DNA of 64,000 bases from Palsa-504 sp963753225 (GCA_963753225.1 CAVWBQ010000013.1:124001-188000); one strand, 5' to 3'. Positions 26,092 through 39,894 are shown, numbered from the stretch's first letter. Notes: a model not told the origin generated them from the letters alone. Numbers and translations are program-made.

Positions 26092-27470
26092 CGGTACTCC
26101 GCCAGCCGCCGGGACATGCCCCAGGCGGAGCCGGTCGCCATGACCAGGGCGAGCACCACGATGCCCGCCTCCAGGCCGGTGAACGCATCGGACCCGGCCG
26201 CGGCGCTACCGGCGAAGGTGGCCCGGCCCGCGCGGATCGCGGCGTCCAGGTCGGCCTCCAGACGGCCGAAGAGCGTCCCGGCCGTACCCGGGCCCGACCC
26301 GATCACCAGCCGGGTCTCGGCGCCGTAATCGAGGGCCTTGTCGAGCCGTTGTGCCTGCTGGTTGACCGCGAACCAGGAGTTCGCGTCCTGGCGGGCGGCG
26401 GCGATCGATCCCGCTGCGCTCGCGGTGCTCTGCCGGTCGGCGCTGGTCAGCAGCGTGCCGAGCTGGCCCTGGGCGGCCAGGAAATCAGCCTGGAAGTCGG
26501 TGTCGCCGGTGCGCGAGATGAGGTTCAGGGTCTCGTCGCCCCGAGCCTGCAGCGCGGCGATGTCGGCCTGGGCCAGCGTCTCGGCGGGCCCCGAGCCGTG
26601 CCCTGTTGCACGCAGCAGGTCCGCGCGCCCGCCAAGCAGCGCGACGGCCATCCAGGCCAGCGCCGCCAGGCCGGCCACCGAGGCCGCCAGCAGCCCGGCA
26701 TTGAGCGTGCGGTGGGTCCGCAGGGAGAGCCACCGCTGGGACCTGTAGAGGAAGAAGCCGAGGGCCAGGCCGGCCGCGAGCGTGACCACGGCGAGCGGGA
26801 GCCCGGTGGCCTGCGCGCTCGCCGCCGTCAGCCGGGCGTTCTCATACGCGTAGACGGTTCGGGCGGCGGGCAGCAGCCTCAGGTGCATCTCCTCGGACGC
26901 GACCTGGATGAAGGAGGCCCCGGCCGGGTACCCGAGCGAGTTGTAGATCTCGCCGTCCTCGACGTAGCCCGTGTAGACGGGCAGTTCCGCGGACAACGTG
27001 GTCAGGTTGCCGCTCACGGCGGGGTCGCGGCTGGCGGCCGTCACCGCCTTCAGGTCCTCGGTAGCGACCGCGATGTCGTGCTCGTAGCGCTGGCGCCCCG
27101 GGAACGGCTGGATGCGCCCGTACAGGTAGCCGGTGGAGGCGGTGACGTCCGCGTCGGCCAGCGACTGGTACATCTGCTGGGCGTCGAGGCTGAGCGGCTC
27201 GCTGACCGAGGCGGCATCCCCCGCCGCCGACGCGTGCTGGCCGACCATGACCGCGGCCAGCGCGCCCCAGCCCAGGCAGCCGATGACCAGGCCCATCCGG
27301 ATCAGCCGGACTCTGCCCGGCGTGGTCGAGGCCCGCGGGAACGCGAACCTGCGCCGCGCCGCCCGCCGACGTGCTGGCGCCGGGCGCCCGGTCGCCGTAC
27401 CGCCGGTCGCTGTACCGCCGGTCACCGTACCGCCGGTCACCGGGCCGCCCCCGGTCACCGTGGCCGTCAT
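26088..27470 (-). CDS. GlnX-like membrane sensor (copy 1)
   Basis: A 460-residue membrane protein. A Thr/Gly-rich cytoplasmic start (VTGG repeats encoded by a 15-base repeat near 27395-27460) leads into four predicted membrane helices at about 57-76, 224-242, 258-279 and 433-452. They leave two large helical extracytoplasmic regions, of about 145 and 150 residues, like four-helix sensor domains. The C-terminus is a short cytoplasmic tail GMSRRLAEYR. Size and topology match GlnX of Mycobacterium, the membrane partner of GlnH and PknG. It shares the tail and the DAASVSEPLSLDAQQMYQSL region with the second copy. Operon start: 137 bases of non-coding DNA precede it. Confidence 0.75.
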   Translation of the reverse strand: MTATVTGGGPVTGGTVTGGTATGGTATGRPAPARRRAARRRFAFPRASTTPGRVRLIRMGLVIGCLGWGALAAVMVGQHASAAGDAASVSEPLSLDAQQMYQSLADADVTASTGYLYGRIQPFPGRQRYEHDIAVATEDLKAVTAASRDPAVSGNLTTLSAELPVYTGYVEDGEIYNSLGYPAGASFIQVASEEMHLRLLPAARTVYAYENARLTAASAQATGLPLAVVTLAAGLALGFFLYRSQRWLSLRTHRTLNAGLLAASVAGLAALAWMAVALLGGRADLLRATGHGSGPAETLAQADIAALQARGDETLNLISRTGDTDFQADFLAAQGQLGTLLTSADRQSTASAAGSIAAARQDANSWFAVNQQAQRLDKALDYGAETRLVIGSGPGTAGTLFGRLEADLDAAIRAGRATFAGSAAAGSDAFTGLEAGIVVLALVMATGSAWGMSRRLAEYR

Positions 27471-27607
27471 ATCCGACCCGCCATGCCGCTCCCCGTCATC
27501 GGAACCGACGAACCATGACGTTTACCATTTTGCCCGCACTCTGGGGGTTCATTGGGTTAACGCAAACCGACGAAATGAGGTTCACCGGCGGCCCGCCCTC
27601 CTGCCCG

Positions 27608-29989
27608 TCACGACCAGGTCTTCGGCCGGACCGCGTTGGCCAAGTCGACCAGCTCGATCCGGCGGCTGCGGTCCGACGTGAGCCGGGCGAGTGCCCGGTA
27701 ACCGCGTTCCAGTCCGAAGCGCAGCGAGCGCTCGTTCGGTTCGCAGCCGAGGATGGGGCCGTCGGCGTGGGCGCGTTCCAGTGCCTGGCCGGCTGGCTGG
27801 GCCTGGCCGGCTGGCTGGGCCTGGCCGGCTGGCGGGGCCTGGCCGGCTGGCGGCGTCTCACCGGCGGTGGCCCAGCCGAGGGCTGCGCGCAGGATCTCCA
27901 CGGTGAGCCGCTGGCGGCGTGCCTCGTCCAGGCCCAGCCGGCCCAGGCGGCCGCTGGCCTGCAGCAGGTCATCGCCGGTCATCCCGGACGACACCAGGAT
28001 CCGGACCGCGGCGATCTGCGCCGCCGCGTGATAGCTGGACGTCTCCGGCACCGCCGCGAGCGCCGCGATCGCGCCAGGCCGGTCGCCGATCGCCAGGCAG
28101 GAACGCGCCAGGCCGAACGCGGCGCTGATGCACGACCGGTCTACCGTCCAGACGAGCCTGAAGTAGCGGCCGGCATCCCCGGCGTCCCCGGCGGCCTCGG
28201 CCGCGAAGGCCAGCGCGAGCTTGGGCGCGAGCTCGCCGGGCAGTTCATCGTAGACCGCGCTGAACGCGCCTCCGGCCGCGGCCGCTCCCGCAGCGGCGCC
28301 GTCGGCGCCGGTTTCCCCTACCGCCAGCCGCCGCAGGCCGTCGGTCCAGGCGATCCGCCAGTCGGACGGGTCCTCGGCGGCCAGGTCGACTAGCGTGGCC
28401 CCGGCTCCGTCGTAGTCACCGACGTCGAGCCGGGCGCGCGCTAGCGCCAGGCGCGTCTCGGCGGAGCTGGCCACCTCGGCGGGGACCGCCGCGTCGCCCG
28501 AGACCGCGCCGGACAGCGCGGCCGCGCGCTGGGCGGAGTCGAGCCCGGCGAACGTGGCCAGGTAGCCAGCCGCCGGATCGGCCCGGTCCACCTGCGGCAT
28601 CGGCATCCCCGCGATGATCTCGGCGGCCGAGGGCCGCCGGGAAGAGCCGGGGGGACTTGTCCCCCCCAAGGGGGGGTCGTCCCCCGCGGCCAGCACAGCC
28701 TGGAGCTCGGGGCTGAAGACGGTGGAGAACGCCGGCCGTGGCGTCCCGTCGGCGATCGCGAGCACCTCGCGGAGCACCCCGGTGAGCTGCTCGGCCATCT
28801 CCCCCGCCGAACCGAACCTGCGCCCGGGATCGGAGTGCGTGGCCCGCCGCAGCAGCCGGGCGAACGACTCCTGCTGCTCCAGCAGCGGCACCCCGTCCGG
28901 GAAGGTGAACTCGTAGCTGCTCTGATACCCCTTGAACTCGAAGGTGAGCACCGCCAGCGCCCGCGCCACCGTGAACAGGTCGGAGGACACCGACGGCCCG
29001 TCGGAACCGATCTCGGGCGCCTGGTAGCCGACCGTGCCGTAGATCGGCCCCTCGCTGTCGACGCCGCGGACGCCGCCCATGTCGATGAGCTTGAGCTGCT
29101 CCTCGGTCTGGATCACGTTGTCCGGCTTGAAGTCGCAGTACACCAGCCCGCGGTCATGCAGGTACCCCAGCGCAGGCAGCACCTCGATCGCGTACGCGAT
29201 CGCGTGCGCGAGCGGCACCGAGCCGCCATCGCGTCGCGCATCCTGGAGGATCTGCTTGAGCGACTTGCCGCCCACGTACTCCATCACGATGTACCCGGCC
29301 GACTCCCCCGTCCGCCGGTCCGCATGCTGCACGAAGTTGTAGATCCGCACGATGTTCGGGTGCTCCACCTGCGCGAGGAACTGGCGCTCGGCCACCGCGG
29401 CGGCCATCGCATCGGCATCACCGGTGTTCAGCAGGCCCTTGAGCACGACCCAGCGGTCGCTGACGTTACGATCCCGGGCCAGGTAAATCCAGCCGAGCCC
29501 GCCGAAGGCGAGGCAGCCGAGCACCTCGTACTGCCCGGCCACCAGGTCAGCCGGCTCCAGTTTCGGGCTGAACGAGAACCGCGTGCCGCAGTTGCGGCAG
29601 AAACCCTCGGTCAGCCCCGCCCGGCCTTCCAGGCCGCGCCCCACAGGCTGCTCGCAGTTCGCGCAGAAGCGACGGTTCTCCGGCACCTGCGGGTCGACCA
29701 GGATGGCGCTGGCCGGGTCGCGGTAGGGCACCGGCGGGATCTCCACCAGCCCCGCGCCCAGCCGGCCCCGCGCCGACCGCCCACTAGTACGCCGCGATCC
29801 CCTGGTTCCCCTGGTGCCCATGGTCCGGCGACTGCCGGCCGTGCCCGATCCCGCGGAGCCCGACCCTCCGGAGCCCGACCCTCCGGACGCCGACCCTCCG
29901 GACGCCGAGCCTGACGGGGCGGCGGCCAGGCCGCAGACGTTGCAGTAACCATCCTCGATCGTCCCGCCGCAATTGGTGCACGTGCTCAT
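27608..29989 (-). CDS. PknG-type Ser/Thr protein kinase (copy 2)
   Basis: A 793-residue kinase with the same order as the first copy: N-terminal zinc ribbon (CTNCGG...CNVCG), a Ser/Gly-rich repeat linker, rubredoxin-like site (FCANC, FCRNC), kinase domain with FGGLGWIY, YCDFKPDN and DMGG, and a TPR-like C-terminal region. The linker into the C-terminal part is shorter, and the TPR region has an Ala-rich insertion plus a GQAPPAGQAQPA repeat. I chose the ATG at 29989, where the zinc ribbon begins and a GAGGGGAG ribosome site precedes it; a longer open frame runs through the GlnH gene in the wrong phase and is rejected. Order GlnX-GlnH-kinase is that of Mycobacterium. Confidence 0.93.
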   Translation of the reverse strand: MSTCTNCGGTIEDGYCNVCGLAAAPSGSASGGSASGGSGSGGSGSAGSGTAGSRRTMGTRGTRGSRRTSGRSARGRLGAGLVEIPPVPYRDPASAILVDPQVPENRRFCANCEQPVGRGLEGRAGLTEGFCRNCGTRFSFSPKLEPADLVAGQYEVLGCLAFGGLGWIYLARDRNVSDRWVVLKGLLNTGDADAMAAAVAERQFLAQVEHPNIVRIYNFVQHADRRTGESAGYIVMEYVGGKSLKQILQDARRDGGSVPLAHAIAYAIEVLPALGYLHDRGLVYCDFKPDNVIQTEEQLKLIDMGGVRGVDSEGPIYGTVGYQAPEIGSDGPSVSSDLFTVARALAVLTFEFKGYQSSYEFTFPDGVPLLEQQESFARLLRRATHSDPGRRFGSAGEMAEQLTGVLREVLAIADGTPRPAFSTVFSPELQAVLAAGDDPPLGGTSPPGSSRRPSAAEIIAGMPMPQVDRADPAAGYLATFAGLDSAQRAAALSGAVSGDAAVPAEVASSAETRLALARARLDVGDYDGAGATLVDLAAEDPSDWRIAWTDGLRRLAVGETGADGAAAGAAAAGGAFSAVYDELPGELAPKLALAFAAEAAGDAGDAGRYFRLVWTVDRSCISAAFGLARSCLAIGDRPGAIAALAAVPETSSYHAAAQIAAVRILVSSGMTGDDLLQASGRLGRLGLDEARRQRLTVEILRAALGWATAGETPPAGQAPPAGQAQPAGQAQPAGQALERAHADGPILGCEPNERSLRFGLERGYRALARLTSDRSRRIELVDLANAVRPKTWS
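29052..29779. repeat. 728-bp block shared with kinase copy 1
   Basis: Counterpart of 23970-24697, same strand, one visible mismatch (29107). Codon-for-codon identity including synonymous positions, flanked by clearly diverged coding sequence, is the pattern left by gene conversion between tandem paralogues. Confidence 0.9.
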
Positions 29990-30009
29990 CGTTACCCCGC
30001 TCCCCTCGG

Positions 30010-30954
30010 TCAGCCCGCGTAGTGCGCCAGGGGCGCGCCAGGCACCGGAGCGCCGATCCAATGCCGGTAGCTGGCGGCCCACTGGCCGTTGGTCCGCAGT
30101 TGCTGCAGGACCGCGTTCACGAACCGGACGAACTCGGGATGCTGTTTGGAGATCGCCAGGCCATACGGCTCCTCGGTGAGCCGCGGCCCGATCAGCTGGG
30201 TCCACGGGTCCTGCGCGGCCAGCCCGTCCAGGATCGAGTCGTCGGTGGAGATCGCGGCTACGTCGCCCTGCTGCAGCAGGACCAGGCAGTCGGTCCAGTA
30301 CGGCACCTGAACCGGAATGGCGTGGTGCTGGCGGATGCGGGCGACCGAGTCGGATCCGCTGGTCGCGCACACCTTCTGGCCGTGCAGGCTGTCCAGGCTG
30401 GTGGCGGCGGAGTTCTTCAGCACCAGGACCCGCTGAGCCGCCTCGAAGTAGACGCTGGAGAAGTCGACCTGCTTCAGCCGGTCGCAGGTGATCGTCATCG
30501 TGTGCGCCACGATGTCTACCGTGCCGTCGGTGATGTCCGGGATGCGCTGCGCGTCGGATATCGCCTTGAACCGCACCCTGCTCGGGTCGCCGAAAATGGC
30601 CTTGGCCACCGCACGGACCATGTCGATGTCGAAGCCCTCGATCTGGCCGCTGAGCGGGTTGAGGAAGCCGAAGTGGTAGGTGCTCTGGTCCACCCCGGCG
30701 ATGAGGTAGCCGCGGGCGCGGATCTTCGCCATGAACGAGCCCGGGGTGACCTGAGGCGGGCCGGACGGGCGCAGGCTGCTCGCCGTCGGATCGCACGCGG
30801 CCGCGGCGGGCGCGCTCACCACCTTGGCCGCCGGCTGACCAGGCGCGGCCGCGGCCGCCGCGGCCCCCAAGGCCCCCAAGGCCAGCCCGGACGCCGTGAT
30901 CATCACCAGGAGCGCCCGCCGCCAGGGTACGCCGGAACGCGGCCGCGCGTTCAC
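30010..30954 (-). CDS. GlnH-like extracytoplasmic amino-acid binding protein
   Basis: A 314-residue solute-binding protein of family 3. A signal sequence occupies roughly residues 1-37 (RR, then a hydrophobic Ala/Leu/Gly core). The mature protein has the usual two-lobe pattern: RGYLIAGVDQSTYHFGFLNP, EGFDIDMVRAVAKAIFG, TMTITCDRLKQVDFSSVYFEA and KVCATSGSDS. The family binds polar amino acids; mycobacterial GlnH binds aspartate and glutamate. There is no obvious lipobox near the signal end, although the mature N-terminus has a Cys in AAAAC. No ABC permease or ATPase lies nearby, so it is more likely a sensor than a transporter part. The GTG start overlaps the GlnX-like stop (GTGA). Confidence 0.85.
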   Translation of the reverse strand: MNARPRSGVPWRRALLVMITASGLALGALGAAAAAAAPGQPAAKVVSAPAAAACDPTASSLRPSGPPQVTPGSFMAKIRARGYLIAGVDQSTYHFGFLNPLSGQIEGFDIDMVRAVAKAIFGDPSRVRFKAISDAQRIPDITDGTVDIVAHTMTITCDRLKQVDFSSVYFEAAQRVLVLKNSAATSLDSLHGQKVCATSGSDSVARIRQHHAIPVQVPYWTDCLVLLQQGDVAAISTDDSILDGLAAQDPWTQLIGPRLTEEPYGLAISKQHPEFVRFVNAVLQQLRTNGQWAASYRHWIGAPVPGAPLAHYAG

Positions 30955-32285
30955 CGGTACTCCGCGAGCCGGCGGCTCAGGCCCCAGGCGCAGCCGGCCA
31001 CCATCACCAGCGACGCCACGATCATGCCCACGGCCAGCCCGGTGAACGCGTCCCGGCCGCTGCGGGCGCTGGAAGCGAAGACGGCCTGATGGGCGCCGAT
31101 CCCTTCGCTGAGCGTCGCGGACAGCCGCGCGAAGCTGGTAGCGGCGTCACCGCTCAGCGCAGACGTCACCGCGGCGCCATGATTTCCGGAATCGTCCTTC
31201 GCGCGGAGCGCCGCGTGCGCCTGGTACCAGGCCCGGGCCTCGGCCGCGACGTCGCGCCCCGGGCCCCCACCCAGGAGCTTCTGCTGGACCAGGTAGTCCT
31301 TCTGGTAGGAGTCGTCGCCGCTGTTGTCGATCAGGGTGAGGCTCTCGTCCGCGTGCGCCCGCAGGGCCGCCACCTCCGCCCGGGCGAACGCCTGAGCCGG
31401 CGCCGAACCCTGCTGCTGCGCGTGCAGCAGGTCACCCCGGCCGACCACGAACGCGCCGGCCAGCCACACCAGCGAGACCAGCCCGGCCAGCGTGGCCAGC
31501 AGCAGCCCGTAGTTGACCACCCGGTGGGTATGCCGGGACAGCCACCGGGAGGACCGGAAGAGCACGAAACCGAGGCCAAGTCCGGCCAGCACGGCGACCA
31601 CGATGAGCGGCAGCCCGGTGGCCTGCGCGCTGGCCGAGGTGAGCAGCGCGCTCTCCCGGGTGTAGATGTCGCTGGCCGCGGGCAGCAGCGTCCCGCGCAG
31701 CAGCGCCGAGGCTTCTCTGAGATAGGCCGCGCCAAGCGGCAGGCCGAGCCGGTTGTCAGCCCGGGCCGTACCCACCTCGTCGGTGTAGGCGGGAAGCTGT
31801 CCGGACAAGATGGCCAGGTCGTCACCGACGGCCGTGCCGGCCGCCGACGCCTGCTTCGCCAGGTGACCGGGTAGCTGGGTCCGGGCGGCGGACGACCCGA
31901 CCAGGGCGCTGGCCGCCTCGATGCGGATGGCCGCCTGGGTGATGTCCGCCTGATAGCGCTGCCTGGCCGCGGCGGGTTCCAGGCCGCCGGACAGGAACGC
32001 GCTGGCCGCGGTGGCGTCGGCGTCCGACAGGCTGATGTAGATCTGTTCCGCGTCCAGGCTCAGCGGCTCGCTGACCGCGACCACGTCCGCCGCCGCAGAG
32101 GCATGCTGGTCGGCGGTCAGCGCGGCGAGCACGCCCCAGGCGAGGCTGAGCAGGATCATCAGGGCGAGCAGCAGCCGGAGCCTCGCGGGCGTGGTCGCCC
32201 CGTCCAGGCGGGACCGCCACCAGGCGCGGCGCACCGCCGGCGCGGGGGTCACCGGGCCGGGCGAAACGCCGACGCTGGTTGTCAT
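30951..32285 (-). CDS. GlnX-like membrane sensor (copy 2)
   Basis: A 444-residue membrane protein with the same plan as the first copy: predicted helices at about 36-56, 225-245, 258-282 and 413-433, two helical extracytoplasmic regions, and the tail GLSRRLAEYR. The segment after the first helix (ADQHASAAADVVAVSEPLSLDAEQIYISLSDADATAAS) is the best conserved between the copies. With the GlnH-like protein and kinase that follow, it forms the same three-gene module known from Mycobacterium (glnX-glnH-pknG), where GlnX relays amino-acid binding across the membrane to PknG. That role here is inferred. The gap to the FHA gene upstream is 63 bases. Confidence 0.78.
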   Translation of the reverse strand: MTTSVGVSPGPVTPAPAVRRAWWRSRLDGATTPARLRLLLALMILLSLAWGVLAALTADQHASAAADVVAVSEPLSLDAEQIYISLSDADATAASAFLSGGLEPAAARQRYQADITQAAIRIEAASALVGSSAARTQLPGHLAKQASAAGTAVGDDLAILSGQLPAYTDEVGTARADNRLGLPLGAAYLREASALLRGTLLPAASDIYTRESALLTSASAQATGLPLIVVAVLAGLGLGFVLFRSSRWLSRHTHRVVNYGLLLATLAGLVSLVWLAGAFVVGRGDLLHAQQQGSAPAQAFARAEVAALRAHADESLTLIDNSGDDSYQKDYLVQQKLLGGGPGRDVAAEARAWYQAHAALRAKDDSGNHGAAVTSALSGDAATSFARLSATLSEGIGAHQAVFASSARSGRDAFTGLAVGMIVASLVMVAGCAWGLSRRLAEYR

Positions 32286-32348
32286 GGGCCGACCGCCAAA
32301 ACCGCTCCCGTCGCACCGGTTGCCCGGTGCCGTCTGGCTTTATGTAGT

Positions 32349-33707
32349 TTAGCCGCGGTGCACCGTGATGACGGTCCACGCGCCCAGGTTGATCCGGTCG
32401 CCCTCGTGTAGCGTGACCGTTTCCCCGATTGCGAGCTCACGGCCGTTGACGAGCGTGCCGTTCGCCGAACCGGGGTCGCTGATGGACCAGGTGCCGTCCG
32501 GTGCGGGGGCAAGAACCGCGTGCAGGCGGCTGACGCCCGGGTCTACTGGCCTGTCGGCCAGGTCGATCTCTGGCACCAGGTCGCGTGCTGCGCTCCGCCG
32601 CCCGATGCGCATCTGCTTGCCGGCGAGCCGGATCCGCCGTTCGGAGGTGTGCGCCGGAAACTTCACCGCCGTGCCGGCGAGCCCGCGCGCCGCCCTCATC
32701 CTGTCGTAGTAGACGCGATCCGAGGCAACCAGCACCGTCCAGGTAACCCTGGAGAGGGAAGGGATGGGCGTCGTCGGCGGGGCCAAGGCGGGCTCGGACC
32801 GGACCGGAGGCACGGGCGGCGGCTGCGGCCGGTTCATCGGCACCAGCGGGGTCTCGGCTGGCGCCTGGGCTGAGAACGCAGACGACGTAGGCGAGACCGC
32901 GGGCACTGGCGACGGATTAGACCAGGTCGTAGGCGGGTCAGACCAGGCCGGAGGCGCAGGCGGCTCGAACCGGACCGGAGGTACCGGCGGCGGCTCGGAC
33001 CGGACCGGCGGCGCGGGCGGCGGCTCGAACAGGGCCGGCGGTACGGGCGCGGACTCGACACGGGCTTGAGGCGCGGTCGGCGGTTCATGCCGGGCCGGCG
33101 GCGCGGTCGGCGGTTCATGCCGGGCCGGCGGCGACGTCTTTGGCGCCGGCGAGAAGAGCGATTCCACCAGGCCAACCGCCCCCGCGTCCTCCGGCGTCCC
33201 GGCTGCCTCTCGCACGCCCGGTGCTTCGGGCGGCCAGGCGGCCGGGCTATCGGACGCGTTCCCAGGGCGCGGCGGGCTGGACGGGGAAGGCGCCGGCTCC
33301 GGCCGGCTCCAGGCAGAAAAGGGCGTCTCGGGCTTGGGAACCGGCGGGAACAGCGACTCGGGCGGGCCAGACGATGCCAGGCCGGACGGCAATGTCTCCC
33401 ACGGCGCGGTGGGCGCGGCCGGGGCCGGGGCCGGGGCCGGGGAGGAAGCCTCCTCCGGATGGCCGCCGGGGAGGGGGGCGAAAGGCCGCCGGGCGGAAAC
33501 CCGCAAGCCACACGCGTCGCAGAACTGGCCGACCACGGGCGCACCGCAGCGCGAGCAGGTCTCGGCGGCGCTGGCCACGAACCGCCCGGGTGCGTGATGC
33601 TTCCCGGTCACGCCGCCGCGGGATGGCGAGCTGCTGATTCTCGTGCCGCAAACGTCACAGAAGTCACTGCTCGCCGAGTCGTGGCCTTGTGGGCACACTG
33701 TCCCCAT
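32349..33707 (-). CDS. Zinc-ribbon FHA-domain protein (copy 2)
   Basis: A 452-residue relative of the first FHA protein. It opens with CPQGH...FCDVCGTRI and a second ribbon CSRCGAPVVGQFCDACG, has about 240 residues of Pro-rich linker with repeats such as PPVPPVRFEPP and RHEPPTAP, and ends with an FHA domain: QMRIGRRSAARDLVPEIDL, the SRLHA phosphothreonine pocket and SANGTLVNG, closing INLGAWTVITVHRG, almost the same ending as copy 1. It is the first gene after gltD on the same strand (94 bases away). I chose the ATG at 33707; a GTG two codons earlier also fits. It may be the GarA-like effector, but it has no visible GarA-type ETTS site. Confidence 0.87.
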   Translation of the reverse strand: MGTVCPQGHDSASSDFCDVCGTRISSSPSRGGVTGKHHAPGRFVASAAETCSRCGAPVVGQFCDACGLRVSARRPFAPLPGGHPEEASSPAPAPAPAAPTAPWETLPSGLASSGPPESLFPPVPKPETPFSAWSRPEPAPSPSSPPRPGNASDSPAAWPPEAPGVREAAGTPEDAGAVGLVESLFSPAPKTSPPARHEPPTAPPARHEPPTAPQARVESAPVPPALFEPPPAPPVRSEPPPVPPVRFEPPAPPAWSDPPTTWSNPSPVPAVSPTSSAFSAQAPAETPLVPMNRPQPPPVPPVRSEPALAPPTTPIPSLSRVTWTVLVASDRVYYDRMRAARGLAGTAVKFPAHTSERRIRLAGKQMRIGRRSAARDLVPEIDLADRPVDPGVSRLHAVLAPAPDGTWSISDPGSANGTLVNGRELAIGETVTLHEGDRINLGAWTVITVHRG

Positions 33708-33807
33708 ACCCACCCCTTTGAACCGACGATGCCTTTAGGTTCCCCCGAGCAGGATATGTGCCTCGTGCGTGTTTTACCTGGTCTTTCCTCTACCCATTAC
33801 GTGAGAC

Positions 33808-35235
33808 TCAGGTCAGCGGGCGCGCGGTCGGCGGAATCGGCGCAGGCAGTTCGCTGACACCGCCCAGATAACGATCGACGGCCGCGGCGGCGCTGCGCCC
33901 CTCGGCGATGGCCCAGACGATCAGCGACTGACCGCGGCCCATGTCCCCGGCCACGAAGACCCCGGGCACCGAGGTGGCGTAAGAGCCGTCCCTGGCGACG
34001 TTGCCCCGCTGGTCGAAATCGACGCCGAGGCCGGCGAGCAACCCGGGTCGTTCGGCCCCCGTGAATCCCATGGCCAGCAGCACCAGATCGCTGGGCAGGT
34101 CGCGCTCGGTGCCGGGAACCGGGTCGAACCCGGACGCGTCCGCCAGCCGCAGCGCCCGCAGCCGGCCGCCTTCGTCGCCGAGGAACTCCAGCGTGGTCAC
34201 CGCGTAGGTGCGCTCGCCGCCTTCCTCGTGCGCACTCGAAACCCGGTAGATCATCGGGTAGGTCGGCCACGGCTGGTGCCCGGGCCTGGCCGCAGCCGGC
34301 CGGGGCAGGATCTCGAGCTGGGTCACCGAGGCCGCGCCCTGCCGGTGCGCGGTGCCCAGGCAGTCCGCGCCGGTGTCGCCGCCGCCGATGATGACCACGT
34401 GCCGCCCGCGCGCGCTGATAGGCGAATCGCTGAACAAGCGGTTGGCCAGCGGCAGGTACTCCATGGCCTGGTGGATGCCGTCCAGCTCACGCCCGGGCAT
34501 CGGCAGCTCGCGCGGCACCCGGGCGCCGCCTGCCAGCACGATGGCGTCGAAGGAAGAGCGCAGCTCGGCCGCTGAGACGTCGGTGCCCGCGTCGACGCCG
34601 CAGCGGAACTCGGTACCCTCGGCCCGCATCTGGTCGAGCCGCCGGTCCACGTGCCGCTTCTCCAGCTTGAAGGCGGGGATGCCGTAGCGCAGCAGGCCGC
34701 CGGGGGCGTCGTCGCGCTCGAAGACGGTCACCGCGTGCCCGGCCCTGGTGAGCTGCTGGGCGGCGGCGAGCCCGGCCGGGCCAGAGCCGATCACCGCGAG
34801 CGTCCGCCCGGTCCGCACCGCCGGGGGCATCGGCATCACCCAGCCGGACGCGAACGCCCGGTCGATGATCTCCACCTCGACCTGCTTGATCGTGACCGGG
34901 TCCGCGTTGATCCCGAGCACGCAGGCGGCTTCGCACGGCGCTGGGCAAAGCCGCCCGGTGAACTCGGGGAAGTTGTTGGTGGCGTGCAGCCGGTCCGAGG
35001 CATCCCGCCAGTCGTGCCGCCAGACCAGGTCGTTCCATTCGGGGATCAGGTTCCCCAGCGGGCAGCCGTTGTGGCAGAACGGGATGCCGCAGTCCATGCA
35101 CCGGCCCGCCTGCCGCTCCAGGCGGCTGGGCGGGAACGGCTCGTACACCTCGCGCCAGTCCAGCAGCCGCAGGTCGACCGGGCGCCGGACCGGAGTCTCG
35201 CGGGGCGTGGACAGGAAGCCCTTCGGGTCAGCCAT
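33808..35235 (-). CDS. gltD: Glutamate synthase small subunit
   Basis: Passes electrons from NADPH to the large subunit in glutamate synthesis from glutamine and 2-oxoglutarate. The 475-residue protein has the N-terminal cysteine set for two [4Fe-4S] clusters (CMDCGIPFCHNGCPLGNLIPEWNDLV, then CPAPCEAACVL), an FAD-binding loop VIGSGPAGLAAAQQL, an NADPH-binding loop VIIGGGDTGADCLG and the final FAD contact VFVAGDMGRGQSLIVWAIAEGR. The ATG at 35235 lies 11 bases after the gltB stop, so the two genes form one unit. The unit ends at the 94-base gap before the FHA gene, where a separate promoter is possible. Confidence 0.97.
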   Translation of the reverse strand: MADPKGFLSTPRETPVRRPVDLRLLDWREVYEPFPPSRLERQAGRCMDCGIPFCHNGCPLGNLIPEWNDLVWRHDWRDASDRLHATNNFPEFTGRLCPAPCEAACVLGINADPVTIKQVEVEIIDRAFASGWVMPMPPAVRTGRTLAVIGSGPAGLAAAQQLTRAGHAVTVFERDDAPGGLLRYGIPAFKLEKRHVDRRLDQMRAEGTEFRCGVDAGTDVSAAELRSSFDAIVLAGGARVPRELPMPGRELDGIHQAMEYLPLANRLFSDSPISARGRHVVIIGGGDTGADCLGTAHRQGAASVTQLEILPRPAAARPGHQPWPTYPMIYRVSSAHEEGGERTYAVTTLEFLGDEGGRLRALRLADASGFDPVPGTERDLPSDLVLLAMGFTGAERPGLLAGLGVDFDQRGNVARDGSYATSVPGVFVAGDMGRGQSLIVWAIAEGRSAAAAVDRYLGGVSELPAPIPPTARPLT

Positions 35236-35246
35236 GACTCGCCCCC

Positions 35247-39803
<4,557 letters not shown>

Positions 39804-39878
39804 GGGCTCTCCTGTCGTCTCTCGCAACCCGCCACTTCAATACGCTCGGGACGACATTGGCCCAGCTAAGCAGACACT

Positions 39879-39894
39879 GTTACACCGACATTAC
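39879..39894. promoter_or_regulatory. Possible GlnR-type box upstream of gltB
   Basis: Read on the minus strand it is GTAAT-6-GTAAC, partly matching the actinomycete GlnR consensus (GTNAC-6-GAAAC). It lies 76 bases before the gltB start and overlaps the end of the lgt-type gene. The second half deviates at the A that follows G, so this is weak. Confidence 0.25.

Noticed and set aside
27608..30796. 1062-residue frame covering kinase copy 2 and the GlnH gene
   Set aside because: The part above 29989 reads the GlnH-like gene in the wrong phase; the real start has a zinc ribbon and ribosome site at 29989.
30010..32285. GlnH and GlnX genes considered as an ABC amino-acid importer
   Set aside because: There is no ATPase, and the GlnX proteins lack permease-type helices; they have two large extracytoplasmic regions and four helices, which fits a sensor.
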